Part shown: positions 16,312 through 25,670 of the stretch, in pieces
Position numbering within the stretch: position 1 is the first letter of the stretch
Layout: each line of letters opens with the position of its first letter
DNA from: Mesorhizobium sp. L-8-3
GTDB lineage: Bacteria; Pseudomonadota; Alphaproteobacteria; Rhizobiales; Rhizobiaceae
Assembly (NCBI RefSeq): GCF_016756615.1
Contig: NZ_AP023262.1
Location: forward strand, 7,131,501 to 7,195,500
Direction: 5' to 3'
DNA: 64,000 nt
Notes under the pieces: generated by a model
The model's database searches: none
Told to the model about the DNA's origin: nothing
The model's input: only the letters and a program-made list of their open reading frames with translations
Translations under genes and position numbers: made by a program

Positions 16312-17781
16312 TCAGAGTCGAGCGACGACGTCGCGCAGCATCTCGACGCCTTTTTCGATCTGCCGGATGCTCAGGGCGGAATAGCCCATGACAAGCCCGA
16401 CGCGGTCGGCTTCGCCTGCTCCCGACTGCCGATGATAAAGCGGCGAAATCGGGTGCAGACCCAGACCCGCGTATTGGGCAGCTTCGACCAACGCCGTTTC
16501 ACGCGATCGCGGCAGGTCGTTGAACCATATGACGACGTGCAGTCCAGCCTCTGCCCCCTGGACGGCGATCCGACCTTGAAAACTGCGCTTCAGGGCGGTC
16601 AGCAATGCCTCCCGGCGCTCGCCGTTGATGCGGCGCACGCGGCGCACATGGCTTTCATAGCCACCGCTCTCGATCAGAGAGGCCAATGACTCCTGCCCCG
16701 CCATCGGAGAATGCCGGTCGGCAAGCTGCTTGGCGGTTTCGAAAACCTGCAGGAATTCCGCCGGGACGACGAGATAACCGATCCGCAGCATCGGCGAGAG
16801 CGTCTTGGAGATGGTGCCGAGGTAGATGACGGCCCCATGATCCTCGAGGCTATGCAGCGGGGGAACGGGGCTGATATCGTAGCGATATTCGCTGTCGTAG
16901 TCGTCCTCGATGACATAGGCGCCCTGCTCCCGCGCCCATTCCAGAAGCTGATGCCGCCGCGGGATCGGCATGACGCCGCCGAGCGGAAACTGATGCGAGG
17001 GCGTCACATAGGCCAGCCGGGCCGCGACCCCCGCCAGTTGCTCCGTTTGCATGCCGTGATCGTCAACCTCGACGGGAACGGGCGTGGCACCTGTACTGGC
17101 AAAGACCTGGCGCGCCATCCTGTAGCAGGGGTCCTCGATGACGAAGCTGTCCCCGGGGTCGAGCAGCAGGCGCGCGCAGAGATCGAGGCCCTGCTGCGAA
17201 CCATTGACGATGACGATCTGCTCGGGGTCGCAGCGCACAGTACGGGCGCGCCAGAGATAGCCCTGAAGCGCTTGGCGGAGCCGGCTCGAACCGCACGGAT
17301 CGTCATAGGCGAGCCGTGCCGGCCGCTGCGCCATCGCCGCGTTCATCGCGCGCTTCCAAACCGATGCGGGGAAATCTGAGGGCGCCAGGACGCCATATCG
17401 GAAATCAACCTTCAGCGTGTTCGGCAGGTAATCCGGCCAGCGCGGAGTACCACGCAGCCGTTCTCCATAGCTTGACAAGTGAACCGGGCCGAACCGTTTT
17501 GGGGGATTGGCGGTCAGCTCATGTCCCAGCAGTGAGGATGCGACACGAGGGCGCGCGCCTTGACGGATGTCGATGAAACCTTCCGCGGCCAGCTGCTCGT
17601 AGGCGACGGTGACGGTCGTTCGCGAGACGCCAAGTTCCTCGGCGAGACCACGGGAGGACGGCAGCTGGCTTCCGGTGCCGTAAACGCCTCTGAGGATCTG
17701 CTCGCGAAGCGCTTCGTAGATCTGGCGCGCGCCCATGCCATGCGAGCGGGTTGAAGCACCGGGACCTGGAGACTGGACCAT
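16312..17781 (-). CDS. MocR/PdxR-type GntR regulator with aminotransferase domain
   Basis: 489 residues. An N-terminal GntR winged helix (ARQIYEALREQILRGVY, LPSSRGLAEELGVSRTTVT) is followed by a fold-type I aminotransferase domain with the PLP regions VNGSQQGLDL, YVTPSHQFPLGGVM, VIEDDYDSEYRYD and the lysine motif YLGTISKTLSP. MocR proteins use PLP or an aminated ligand as effector to control nearby metabolic or transport genes. The ATG at 17781 is preceded by GGAAAAGAA; the longer frame to 17916 is unlikely. A dead methionine-gamma-lyase-like gene lies divergently upstream, probably its former target. The stop borders a nodD fragment at 16301. Confidence 0.85.
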   Translation of the reverse strand: MVQSPGPGASTRSHGMGARQIYEALREQILRGVYGTGSQLPSSRGLAEELGVSRTTVTVAYEQLAAEGFIDIRQGARPRVASSLLGHELTANPPKRFGPVHLSSYGERLRGTPRWPDYLPNTLKVDFRYGVLAPSDFPASVWKRAMNAAMAQRPARLAYDDPCGSSRLRQALQGYLWRARTVRCDPEQIVIVNGSQQGLDLCARLLLDPGDSFVIEDPCYRMARQVFASTGATPVPVEVDDHGMQTEQLAGVAARLAYVTPSHQFPLGGVMPIPRRHQLLEWAREQGAYVIEDDYDSEYRYDISPVPPLHSLEDHGAVIYLGTISKTLSPMLRIGYLVVPAEFLQVFETAKQLADRHSPMAGQESLASLIESGGYESHVRRVRRINGERREALLTALKRSFQGRIAVQGAEAGLHVVIWFNDLPRSRETALVEAAQYAGLGLHPISPLYHRQSGAGEADRVGLVMGYSALSIRQIEKGVEMLRDVVARL

Positions 17782-17910
17782 TTCTTTTCCTGCCAACTGG
17801 ACATTCCATATCAACCAGTTTGCAGCCACTCCTTCCGAAAGCCAAGGCACGTCTGAAGCCGATGCCCGAGACCGCAATCCAAGACCGGAAAGTGGCACAT
17901 CTGCGAACGA

Positions 17911-18330
17911 TGCCAAATTCGGCTTCGCTACCCTCGCGATCCATCACGGCTACGATCCGGCTGGTTTTCCCAATGCCGGTCAACCACGCGTCTTCCTGAG
18001 CTCGACCTACGATCGAAAGTGTTGCGGCGAATGAGGCCGCCGCCTTGGCGGCGCAATCCTCGGCGACGCGGAAGCCTCCACACGCTGTACGAAACGGGCT
18101 TGCGCTACATCACCGGCGCGGCGCTCTCGACCATGTCCTCCTTCCTGGTTCTGCGCGGGCTGAAAAGGACTCTCACGCTTCGCATGGAATGGCACAGCAC
18201 CACGGCGCTTGCGATCGCGCAGGTGCGCGACGGGCATTCGGCCGTGGGTTAGGTGAGCTCCCCTTCTTCGACTCGCATCCCGATCAGGCGATTGCCCGAA
18301 AGGAGATGTCGGGCATCGCCAACGAGGGGG
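17911..18330 (+). pseudogene. Remnant of a Cys/Met PLP lyase (methionine gamma-lyase-like)
   Basis: The plus strand begins KFGFATLAIHHGYDPAG, the usual N-terminus of methionine gamma-lyases, then after a large internal deletion reads GLRYITGAALSTMSSFLVL, RGLKRTLTLRMEWHSTTAL and, in another frame, DSHPDQAIARKEMSG. The order matches the C-terminal half of the family. The PLP-lysine region is absent. It lies divergent to the MocR gene, so it was likely the regulated enzyme. Confidence 0.7.
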
Positions 18331-18707
18331 CCGAAGGGTCAAGGCGCGCTAAGACATGATCGTCGCCTCACCAACGCATTTTGCCAAAAGCATCTCAACG
18401 ACTAATATGCCGGCTTGGCGCGCCGTAGGGCCGCCGCCTTATCCCGCGAGCGGCGCAGCCCGCTCGCACGTCCCGTCCGCTATGCGTAACACCAGGCTGA
18501 TGCCGAAGACCATAGGCAGTCACCGAACCGGGTCCGCCGTCGAGAAACGACGAATTGGTGCTGTCTTGAGCCACCGGCAAGCAAATCCATTACTGATCCT
18601 CGACTGCCATAGGCGTTATGCATGCTCGCAGCCTGGGCACAGTCATATGAAGATGCTTGGACAGAACGGTGTTTCGGCAACTGTTATCTGTCGTCCAGCT
18701 TTTGGCA
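18331..18707. other. Gene-free stretch downstream of nolO
   Basis: About 375 bases between the lyase remnant and the end of nolO. No recognisable gene, hairpin terminator or nod box was seen. Confidence 0.4.
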
Positions 18708-20729
18708 TCAGTTTTGATGGACGCGAGCAGCTTGCGAGGGACGCATCCGAACGCGGCGCTGCTCCCACAACCGTCGCAGTTCTCCTGTGAGAGCCTCGCG
18801 CTGGGCCTGATCCAGCGTAATTGTATCGAGGAGATCCGCGAGCACGGCTTCGCCCTCGATTCGCGTCAGCAGATCGAACAATTCAGGTGAAATACGCACA
18901 CCGTCACGGCTGGAGTGATCCGTTCGGATTTCGCAGATGGTCTCCTGGCGATCCAGCGCCGTGTGAGCGCGGACCTTATACAGTGATACATAAGGCGGCA
19001 ATGAAACCGCTAGCGCAGTCCAATCCTCCAGCGTTGCGGCCCGTTTTTTGACGAGGAACGGCCCGACCACAAGTCCATCCAACCCTGTCGTCAGGAACGT
19101 GGCAATCGAGTCTGCAACTGAATCCACGATCGGCTCGGCATTGTTGTTAAAGGACGTGTTGAGCAGAATTGGGATGCCAGTGCGCTGCTTGAAGGCATTG
19201 ATGACGTCCCAGTAGGCCGGACTGGCCTTGCGCGATACTGTTTGCAGCCGAGCCGTACCGTCGACGTGCGTGATGGCGCCGAGCAAACCACGCTTGGAGT
19301 CGCGCACACGGACCACGAAATTCATGAAGGGAAATTCGCACGCACTGCCTGGGAGGTCGAAAAATTCGCGCGCATCCTCCTCCAGCACTGATGGGGCGAA
19401 CGGGCGATACCCTTCCCGCTTCTTGACCATGGCGTTGATCCGGTCCTTGTTTGTGGCGGGCCTGGGGTCGGCAAGAATGCTGCGATTTCCGAGCGCGCGC
19501 GGCCCGAACTCCGAACGACCTTGCACCCAGCCGATCACGGCGCCACCGGCCATCCACTCGGCTGCCCTATCCGCCACCTCCTCAGTGCGTTCAAACTCCA
19601 GGTGCCCCGCCCATGCCTTTAGTTCCTCTTCCACAGCATGATCGCTCGCGAGATCCGGCCCCCAATAAACCTCCTGCAATCGCGCACGCGGCGCGGGGCG
19701 GCCCAGCTCACCAGACACGATGAGTGCAGCGCCCAATGCGCAGCCAGCGTCGTGCGATGCGGGCTGCACGAAGATGTCTTCGAAAAGGCCTGAATAGAGC
19801 AGCTTGCCGTTCATGGAGCAATTGTGCGCAACGCCACCGGCCAGGCACAGCCGCGTCATCCCGGTGGCCTCACGATGATGCCGAAGAATATGAAACACGA
19901 TGCGTTCGAGTGCTTCCTGTAGCGACGCACTCACATCTTTGTGCTGCTGAGTGAATGGCATTCCCTTTTGCCGGACCTGAATGGTGCGAAGCAAAGTCGG
20001 ACCGATGCGGTCCAGGTGGACGCGATACTCGCCGTTTGCAGACAGTTCATAGAACTGCTCGAAAAGCTCGCGATAGGGAACGGGATCGCCGTAGGGGGCA
20101 AGCCCCATTACCTTATATTCATCGAACAAGCCGTAGCCGAGATACCGGATCACCTCGAGATAAAATAGCCCAAGGGAATTGTTCTCTGGGAAAGTCGCGA
20201 GTTGCGAAATTTCAGCACCAGATCCTACCGCCACAAGACCCGACTGGAAATCACCAGAGCCATCAATCGCGAAAATCAGACTTTGCTCGAAGCCCGACAT
20301 TGCAAAAGCACTCACGGCGTGCGCCTGATGATGACTTACGAATGAGATACGCGAAGGGTCGAGCTCGCTACCGAACTCCTGCGCCAACAGCTGCTGCACC
20401 AAAAATTTGGCATCCAACGGAATGGAGGCGTCGGGCTCGGAAGCAAGCATGTTTTCGAGCATGGCGTTGCAATAGGCTTCGGTAGCGTAGTACGCCACAT
20501 GATCGATTTCGCTGAGCTGAACCCCAGCGGCTGAAAGACAGTATTGAACCGAACTGATTGGGAGCTTGTTGGAGTGCTTGATCCGATTGAGGCGCTCCTC
20601 TTCTACGGCCGCGATGACCTGTCCGTCTCGGACGAGCACCGCAGCGCCATCGTGCATGAATGTATTCGCAATCTGGAATCGGTTTTCATAGACTTTGTCT
20701 AATCCGCCGCTCAATCCTAGACACAGCAT
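18708..20729 (-). CDS. nolO: Nod factor carbamoyltransferase NolO (NodU/TobZ family)
   Basis: 673 residues. It begins MLCLGLSGGLDKVYENRF with an ASKHA-type N-terminal domain: HDGAAVLVRDGQVIAAVEEE, the YrdC-like metal/carbamoyl site SHHQAHAVSAFAMSGF, FAIDGSGDFQSGLVAVG and later EFGPRALGNRSILADPR, then a C-terminal extension. The length fits NolO (about 680) better than NodU (about 560-570). It transfers carbamoyl from carbamoyl phosphate to the non-reducing sugar of the Nod factor. GGAGAG precedes the ATG. It is the last gene of the nodA-nodC-nodI-nodJ-nolO run, the order known from M. loti, though a 303-base gap separates it from nodJ. Confidence 0.88.
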   Translation of the reverse strand: MLCLGLSGGLDKVYENRFQIANTFMHDGAAVLVRDGQVIAAVEEERLNRIKHSNKLPISSVQYCLSAAGVQLSEIDHVAYYATEAYCNAMLENMLASEPDASIPLDAKFLVQQLLAQEFGSELDPSRISFVSHHQAHAVSAFAMSGFEQSLIFAIDGSGDFQSGLVAVGSGAEISQLATFPENNSLGLFYLEVIRYLGYGLFDEYKVMGLAPYGDPVPYRELFEQFYELSANGEYRVHLDRIGPTLLRTIQVRQKGMPFTQQHKDVSASLQEALERIVFHILRHHREATGMTRLCLAGGVAHNCSMNGKLLYSGLFEDIFVQPASHDAGCALGAALIVSGELGRPAPRARLQEVYWGPDLASDHAVEEELKAWAGHLEFERTEEVADRAAEWMAGGAVIGWVQGRSEFGPRALGNRSILADPRPATNKDRINAMVKKREGYRPFAPSVLEEDAREFFDLPGSACEFPFMNFVVRVRDSKRGLLGAITHVDGTARLQTVSRKASPAYWDVINAFKQRTGIPILLNTSFNNNAEPIVDSVADSIATFLTTGLDGLVVGPFLVKKRAATLEDWTALAVSLPPYVSLYKVRAHTALDRQETICEIRTDHSSRDGVRISPELFDLLTRIEGEAVLADLLDTITLDQAQREALTGELRRLWEQRRVRMRPSQAARVHQN

Positions 20730-21032
20730 CTCGCTCTCCGTTTATCGCACAGGAAGACTGAATTGGCCTGTTTCAAGGCCGTTTGATCAAAAACACAGGC
20801 TGCGTTGTCGTTCGCCGCCGCGAACGCCAGTCAGACATCACCAACCTCAAAGAAATTCTCTTACGCCTGGATCAACATGAGATCCTGTGATCGAGGTCCC
20901 GGGCGTTCCATAACGTTGAGAGATTGAGTGGATGCCACGAAGACCCTGGGTTGGATGCCGATTTGCGTTGGCGATGTCGTTTTTATTTGCAGCACGAAGT
21001 CCGTAGCGCATTGTTTATCTCACTCTCTTTCG
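20730..21032. other. nodJ-nolO intergenic region
   Basis: 303 bases with no nod box that I can detect, so nolO probably depends on read-through from the nodA promoter. No other feature is visible. Confidence 0.4.
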
Positions 21033-21821
21033 TCAGCGCATTAGTCGGCGGCGCAACAGCGCCATCGAGAGGAAGAATGGCAACAGCGCGTACAGGCCGA
21101 GCACACCGACGTGCAGGGCGATGCCGCTGATCGGGCGATCAAGCATAACCGGACGAATGAGGTCGATCGCATGTGACAGCGGCATGCATCGCGCTATCTG
21201 CTGAAAGGCGCCAGGCAGCTGGTTCAATGGGAAAACGGCGCCCGACAGGAACAGCATAGGTGTGAGGACAAGCGTCTGGTAAAACACGAAGTAATCGTAG
21301 CTGGGCGAAAGTGCGGTGACGATCATCGCGAGGCTCGCAAATACGCACCCTGTCAGAGCAATGATTGGCAGCGCATAGAGGACGGACGGCCAGGCGGCAT
21401 AGCCCAAGGTTGCGGTGACGATGGTAATAGCCGTACCGGCCATGAAGGCCTTGGTGGCTGCCCACGCCAGTTCACCCAGAACGATATCGCCGAGGGTAAC
21501 GTGCGTATACAGCATGGCTTCCCATGTGCGTTGAGAATGCATGCGAGCGAAAGCCGCGTACAATGTTTCCAGGGTAGAGGCGGTCATCGCACTTACCGCG
21601 ACCATGCCGGCCGCCAAAAAGGCGATATACGACGCACCGTCGACGCGGCCGACCATTATGCCGAGGCCGGTGCCTAGGCCGAAAAGGTAGATCATAGGAT
21701 CGGCGAGGTTACCGAGAAGCGACACGAGTGCGACTTTCTTCCATGCCAGATAGTTGCGTCGCCATACCGCAACCCAGTTCCACGCATTGGCCGGCAGCGC
21801 CGCCGCAAAACCTTCAATCAT
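21033..21821 (-). CDS. nodJ: Nod factor ABC exporter permease NodJ
   Basis: 262 residues, six membrane segments, ABC-2 type permease. Recognisable parts are NWVAVWRRNYLAWKKVAL, GNLADPMIYLFGLGTGLG, SQRTWEAMLYTHVTLGDIV, TPMLFLSGAVFPLNQLP and CMPLSHAIDLIRPVML. Together with NodI it exports lipo-chitooligosaccharide across the inner membrane. It starts three bases after the nodI stop, so translation is coupled. Confidence 0.95.
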   Translation of the reverse strand: MIEGFAAALPANAWNWVAVWRRNYLAWKKVALVSLLGNLADPMIYLFGLGTGLGIMVGRVDGASYIAFLAAGMVAVSAMTASTLETLYAAFARMHSQRTWEAMLYTHVTLGDIVLGELAWAATKAFMAGTAITIVTATLGYAAWPSVLYALPIIALTGCVFASLAMIVTALSPSYDYFVFYQTLVLTPMLFLSGAVFPLNQLPGAFQQIARCMPLSHAIDLIRPVMLDRPISGIALHVGVLGLYALLPFFLSMALLRRRLMR

Positions 21822-21824
21822 CGC

Positions 21825-22871
21825 TCACTCCTCCATCTCGCGCCCGGTCAGCCGCAAGAAAACATCCTCGAGATTGGCTGGACGCAGAAGAAGACGCAGA
21901 CCTGCTCGCCCCTGCAGTTGCGTGCGCACCTGGTCAGGGTCTGGCGCATAGCAATAAAGGGTTTCGCCGCTGACCTCGATGCGCTGGGAATGTGGCTTGA
22001 CCAGCGAAAGCAACTCGTGCGGATCGCCGCCATAAATCTCCATGACCTGGCATCCGATATGCTCGTCGATCAGCGCCTGCGGGCCGCCTTCGGCGATGTT
22101 GCGGCCCTTTTCGAGCACGCACAGCCGATCGCATAATCGCTCAGCCTCTTCCATGAAATGCGTCGTCAGAATAATCGTCTTGCCGCGTGCCAACAGGGCG
22201 CGCAGCCGCTCCCAGATCAGGTGGCGCGCGTGCGGATCGAGGCCGGTGGTCGGCTCGTCCATCACAATGAGCTGGGGGTCGTTGATCAACGCCCGCGCCA
22301 TTGTCAGGCATCGCTTCATGCCGCCGGACAGTTCCGAGACGCGCGCATCCGCCTTGCGCTCGAGGCGAGCGAACTCGAGAAGCGACGGGATGACCGCTTC
22401 GCTCTGACGTGTGCTCATGCCGAAGTAGCGTCCGAACACCAGCAGGTTCTCGCGTACGGTGAATTCCTGGTCAAGATTGTCGAATTGCGGGACCACGCCA
22501 ATGCCCCTGCGTGCCAGCCGAGCGCGCGCCGGCACCGGGACGCCAAGCACCGTGATCGTGCCCGCGTCAGGGCATGTCATGCCGAGGAGCATACGCGCAA
22601 TCGTGCTTTTGCCCGCCCCGTTTGGTCCGAGGAGGCCGAAACACTCTCCCGACGCAACGGAGAACGACAGTTCGTCGACAACGATCTTGTTCCCATACGA
22701 CTTGGTTACGCCGGCAAAATCGACTGCCACGGTTGACGCAGAGTCAGGCACGGAGCTTTTCGCGCTTGTTTGCCCGTGAGACTCCCGTTCGATCGCAGGA
22801 GTCTCGAGCCGCCGCAAATCCTCTGGGCCCAACTTACGCTTCAACACTTGATGTTTCTGGTCCTGGCTCAA
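21825..22871 (-). CDS. nodI: Nod factor ABC exporter ATPase NodI
   Basis: About 348 residues. Walker A is GLLGPNGAGKSTIARMLLG, the signature is VSELSGGMKRCL, and Walker B is QLIVMDEPTTGLDPHARHL. It supplies ATP hydrolysis for NodIJ. No ATG fits: the frame is open to 22973, overlapping nodC. The family's usual N-terminus (about 75 residues before Walker A) suggests a TTG near 22871, about 25 bases after the nodC stop, with AGGTAGAAGAG upstream; this start is a judgement. The signature has Cys where most NodI proteins have Arg (GGMKRCL). Confidence 0.93.
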   Translation of the reverse strand: MSQDQKHQVLKRKLGPEDLRRLETPAIERESHGQTSAKSSVPDSASTVAVDFAGVTKSYGNKIVVDELSFSVASGECFGLLGPNGAGKSTIARMLLGMTCPDAGTITVLGVPVPARARLARRGIGVVPQFDNLDQEFTVRENLLVFGRYFGMSTRQSEAVIPSLLEFARLERKADARVSELSGGMKRCLTMARALINDPQLIVMDEPTTGLDPHARHLIWERLRALLARGKTIILTTHFMEEAERLCDRLCVLEKGRNIAEGGPQALIDEHIGCQVMEIYGGDPHELLSLVKPHSQRIEVSGETLYCYAPDPDQVRTQLQGRAGLRLLLRPANLEDVFLRLTGREMEE

Positions 22872-22896
22872 AACTCTTCTACCTGCGATCAAGTAA

Positions 22897-24171
22897 CTAT
22901 TGCTGTTCGCTGTAAGCGGCGTCAGATCCCACCAGGTTTGGCTTTGGAAGGGCGTCGCCGGTGTCTTGCACATTGGCCGCCGAGCTTCGCGACAACCAAT
23001 CGCTGTTGCTCAATGTACACAGCGCGTATGCTTTCAAGGGGAGCAAGAGAAAGATGTTGATGAGTGTGTGGAGCGAGAACCCGAGAAATCGAAGTTGGCG
23101 CGCACGAAACGCTGCCACGCTGCAGCGAACTATAGTCATGGCTGCAATCATCAGGCATGCCGTCCAAGGCACAGTACCTGTCGTTACGAATTGCGCGAGC
23201 CCCGCCAGAATCGACAAAGAGAGCAATAATGGGCCAATATTCTGGCCAATCACGTCCAATGTGAGATAAATATTAAGGCCGCGCAGCAGTTGGAACGCCA
23301 GCAACGTGTCACGGAAAGTGCTCCGGGCCCAGCGAAGCTGTTGGCGCAGATAGGGACCCATGCTGTTGGGAACGACTGTTGCCGCGACGGCCTCCGGGAC
23401 ATACTCTGTTCGAAAGCCTGCTTTCAGCATCAGGATCGTAAGGTGGCGGTCCTCGCCGAAGTCGCTCGGCTTCCCTCGAAAGCGCTGCGTCTCGTACTGA
23501 TCCAGCAGCGAAACAAGCGCGGATCGCCGGTACATGGCACACGGACCGCAGCAACACATGACGGCACCGAACCGAGCCTGCGCTGCCCGCTCTTCGTTGC
23601 AGGCGAGCCAGTATTCCATGTCGATCAACCGCGTCAGCCAAGTTTCACTGCGATTGCTAGCCGCCAACTGGCCCATGGCGGCGCCGACCGCTTGATCTTG
23701 CATCTTTAGCGCAAGCCTGGTGATGACGTCCGGGGCGAGTATCGTGTCCGAATCTACATTCAGCACCAAATCTCCGCACGAGCGGCGAATGGCGGCAATC
23801 TGCGCCTTGCGCTTTCCGACATTCTTTGGGAGCGCAACGAAGTTGAACCTCGGGTCGCCCGCGTATTCCTCGTGTACACCCACGAGGGCATCGCGGTTTG
23901 CAGAACCGTCATCAACAACATAGACCTGCAGTTTGCCGGCGTAGTCCTGACTTGCAATGGAAGCCAGGCAGTCCGAGAGGGTGCGAGGCGCCTCGTTGTA
24001 GCACGGGATAATGACATCGACGCTCGGCCAAGGCTCACCGCTGGGCGGGTCGCCCGAGGTCGGCGGTACGTTTGTAGGCAGGGTATAAAAGACCTGCGCG
24101 GTTTTATAGACGGTCGACAGCAGCGCGTAAGAGCAGATGGCAACAGTACTGGCTGAGGCAAATAGGTTCAT
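22897..24171 (-). CDS. nodC: N-acetylglucosaminyltransferase NodC
   Basis: 424 residues, processive family 2 glycosyltransferase that builds the chitin oligomer at the inner membrane. It has an N-terminal membrane segment, then VDVIIPCYNEAPRTL, VYVVDDGSANRDA, the DXD-type LNVDSDTILAPD, EDRHLTILMLKAGF (catalytic acid), and the product-binding QQLRWARSTFRD, followed by several C-terminal membrane segments. It lies 127 bases after nodA and just before nodI in the same operon. Length and motifs are normal, so it is expected to be functional. Confidence 0.96.
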   Translation of the reverse strand: MNLFASASTVAICSYALLSTVYKTAQVFYTLPTNVPPTSGDPPSGEPWPSVDVIIPCYNEAPRTLSDCLASIASQDYAGKLQVYVVDDGSANRDALVGVHEEYAGDPRFNFVALPKNVGKRKAQIAAIRRSCGDLVLNVDSDTILAPDVITRLALKMQDQAVGAAMGQLAASNRSETWLTRLIDMEYWLACNEERAAQARFGAVMCCCGPCAMYRRSALVSLLDQYETQRFRGKPSDFGEDRHLTILMLKAGFRTEYVPEAVAATVVPNSMGPYLRQQLRWARSTFRDTLLAFQLLRGLNIYLTLDVIGQNIGPLLLSLSILAGLAQFVTTGTVPWTACLMIAAMTIVRCSVAAFRARQLRFLGFSLHTLINIFLLLPLKAYALCTLSNSDWLSRSSAANVQDTGDALPKPNLVGSDAAYSEQQ

Positions 24172-24298
24172 GAGATGTCAGATTTTTCAGTGAATTTGAG
24201 GGAAGCGGGCGGATAGTAAAACCGCGGCCAATGCTGGAATCAGCTCGATCAACGCCATGGGGACGGGTCGCGCTGACTGACGTCGTAGCGGGTGTCCT

Positions 24299-24892
24299 TC
24301 ATAGCTCTGGACCGTTCCGATCGATCAAAGTGCCGGCCGGCCACTCGCTCATTGAGCGTCCAATTGGGAGCACCAGGACGAGTACGTTGTCGTCGACTCG
24401 CGTGGGAGGCAGATCGAGGTACACGTCCGGGTGGGTTGAACGCACGCGAACGCCCGACAAAATGTTCGCCAAGCCTTTGCGGCAGAACCTCGAAACATGG
24501 TTCCGGAGCGCGGGCCGCACCGAGCCGAACGCGAATGGAACGCCAAGCTGCTGCAGCACCGGATACATCACGCTGATCGAATGGGCGATTCCCAGCCCCT
24601 CAAGATCCGGACGCACCCCGTATAGACCGAGTTCAGCGACAAGCAGATCATCGTCGCCAACTTTGATGTATCGGCGCAGCAGGCCCAAGTGAGCCGCTAC
24701 CCCGTGCACATCACGGCCGATTACGCGGAGCTCCGGCCTTGCACCGGCCCAACTTCGACCGCCTGCGAATTGCTTCCCATTAAAGGCTCCGGTCGGCTCA
24801 TAGGTCTTCCGGAAGAACTCAGAGAGTTCGAGGTGATCGGGAAGCTGCAACTCATTTTCCCAGCATAACCTCCACTGCACGTCAGGGCGCAT
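24299..24892 (-). CDS. nodA: Nod factor N-acyltransferase NodA
   Basis: 197 residues, the only intact nodA of four copies in this window. It begins MRPDVQWRLCWENELQLPDH, contains SWAGARPELRVIGRDVHGVA, LVAELGLYGVRPDLEGLGI and PVLQQLGVPFAFGSVRPAL, and ends SMSEWPAGTLIDRNGPEL. It attaches the fatty acyl chain to the deacetylated end of the oligosaccharide and is a determinant of host range. The frame is open to 25021, but the ATG at 24892 gives the universal NodA start. A perfect-looking nod box lies about 90 bases upstream. Confidence 0.96.
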   Translation of the reverse strand: MRPDVQWRLCWENELQLPDHLELSEFFRKTYEPTGAFNGKQFAGGRSWAGARPELRVIGRDVHGVAAHLGLLRRYIKVGDDDLLVAELGLYGVRPDLEGLGIAHSISVMYPVLQQLGVPFAFGSVRPALRNHVSRFCRKGLANILSGVRVRSTHPDVYLDLPPTRVDDNVLVLVLPIGRSMSEWPAGTLIDRNGPEL

Positions 24893-24983
24893 GCGAAGAC
24901 TTCCTCTTTTTCGGGTTCTTTTGTGCACCTCACGCGGTAGAGCAATGGCGGTGCATGTCATGGGTCTATGAACGGCCCTCCCG

Positions 24984-25030
24984 GATTGGTAAAATTGATT
25001 GTTTAGATCGCGAGCATCCACGCTATGGAT
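24984..25030 (-). promoter_or_regulatory. nod box of nodA-nodC-nodI-nodJ-nolO
   Basis: A full 47-base site. On the minus strand: ATCCATAGCGTGGATG, CTCGCGATCTAAACAATC, AATTTTACCAATC. The distal 27 bases are identical to the nod box at 11258, supporting duplication of the whole module. It drives the main Nod factor operon. Confidence 0.93.
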
Positions 25031-25039
25031 GTTAAAACC

Positions 25040-25084
25040 ATGCCTTTCAAAGCCTGATCTGAACCTTCTGGTCGTGCTCGATTG
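25040..25084 (+). pseudogene. nodD: nodD 5' fragment (fourth copy)
   Basis: The first 15 codons of nodD: MPFK, then after a two-base loss LNLLVVLD. It stands at the correct distance from the nod box. Similarity stops at about 25084, and what follows is unrelated. Confidence 0.85.
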
Positions 25085-25670
25085 GCCCGATAAGCGGCGG
25101 CACCGATGGCAGCTGTCGGTGACACAACCTGATTCAAGAGCGGCCGCCAGCGCGTGGCTGCGCCCGTGCCGAAGCAGCGATCAAGTGGAGGACGGCCCGA
25201 CTGTTAGGCGTCAGCAAACGCGGCGACCGTTGGCGCACGCGATGATGCATGGCGATCGCGCAGCTCTGGATCGCCGGCGGCAAACAGGTTCCGCGAAGCT
25301 CTATCGCGCTCGCCAACAGGAATCGTCTGGTCAATGCTTTCGAGTGTTGCCGGTCAACCGGACTGTCGGTGAAAGCACCTGGAGAGCGGGAAGGAGGGCG
25401 CGCCCGGATGGCGCTACTTCGAAGGAATTGTTTGAGGTTTTGGCCGACTGGAACACACAGCTTGAGCACCTGAGGCCTGAAGTCCGCAAAGGAGCTGGCC
25501 CCTAAGTCTTCATTCCGTGCGAGGGATCAAAAATCGCCGCACACAGAAAGGCAGCCTAAGGAGCGTCAGCACTTGCGCCGGCCGAAGGGCCGGGACGCGG
25601 GACTGACTGCAACGACGAGATCGGTTAAAAGGGCAGCCGTAGGAGTGTCAGCATAGCGCCGCATAAGGCG
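25085..25670. other. Unassigned stretch downstream of the group II intron
   Basis: About 585 bases without a recognisable gene. It contains two similar copies, 80 bases apart, of GGCAGCCTAAGGAGCGTCAGC (25552) and GGCAGCCGTAGGAGTGTCAGC (25632), the second close to the proposed intron end. The 25350-25500 part has a protein-like plus frame (TVGESTWRAGRRARP, LFEVLADWNTQLEHLRPEV) that I cannot assign. Confidence 0.35.

Noticed and set aside
20730..21032. Separate nod box for nolO
   Set aside because: No AAACAATC-type core with correct spacing is present in the nodJ-nolO gap.
24893..25021. N-terminal extension of NodA
   Set aside because: It runs through the nod box leader; all NodA proteins begin at MRPDVQW-type sequence, here at 24892.
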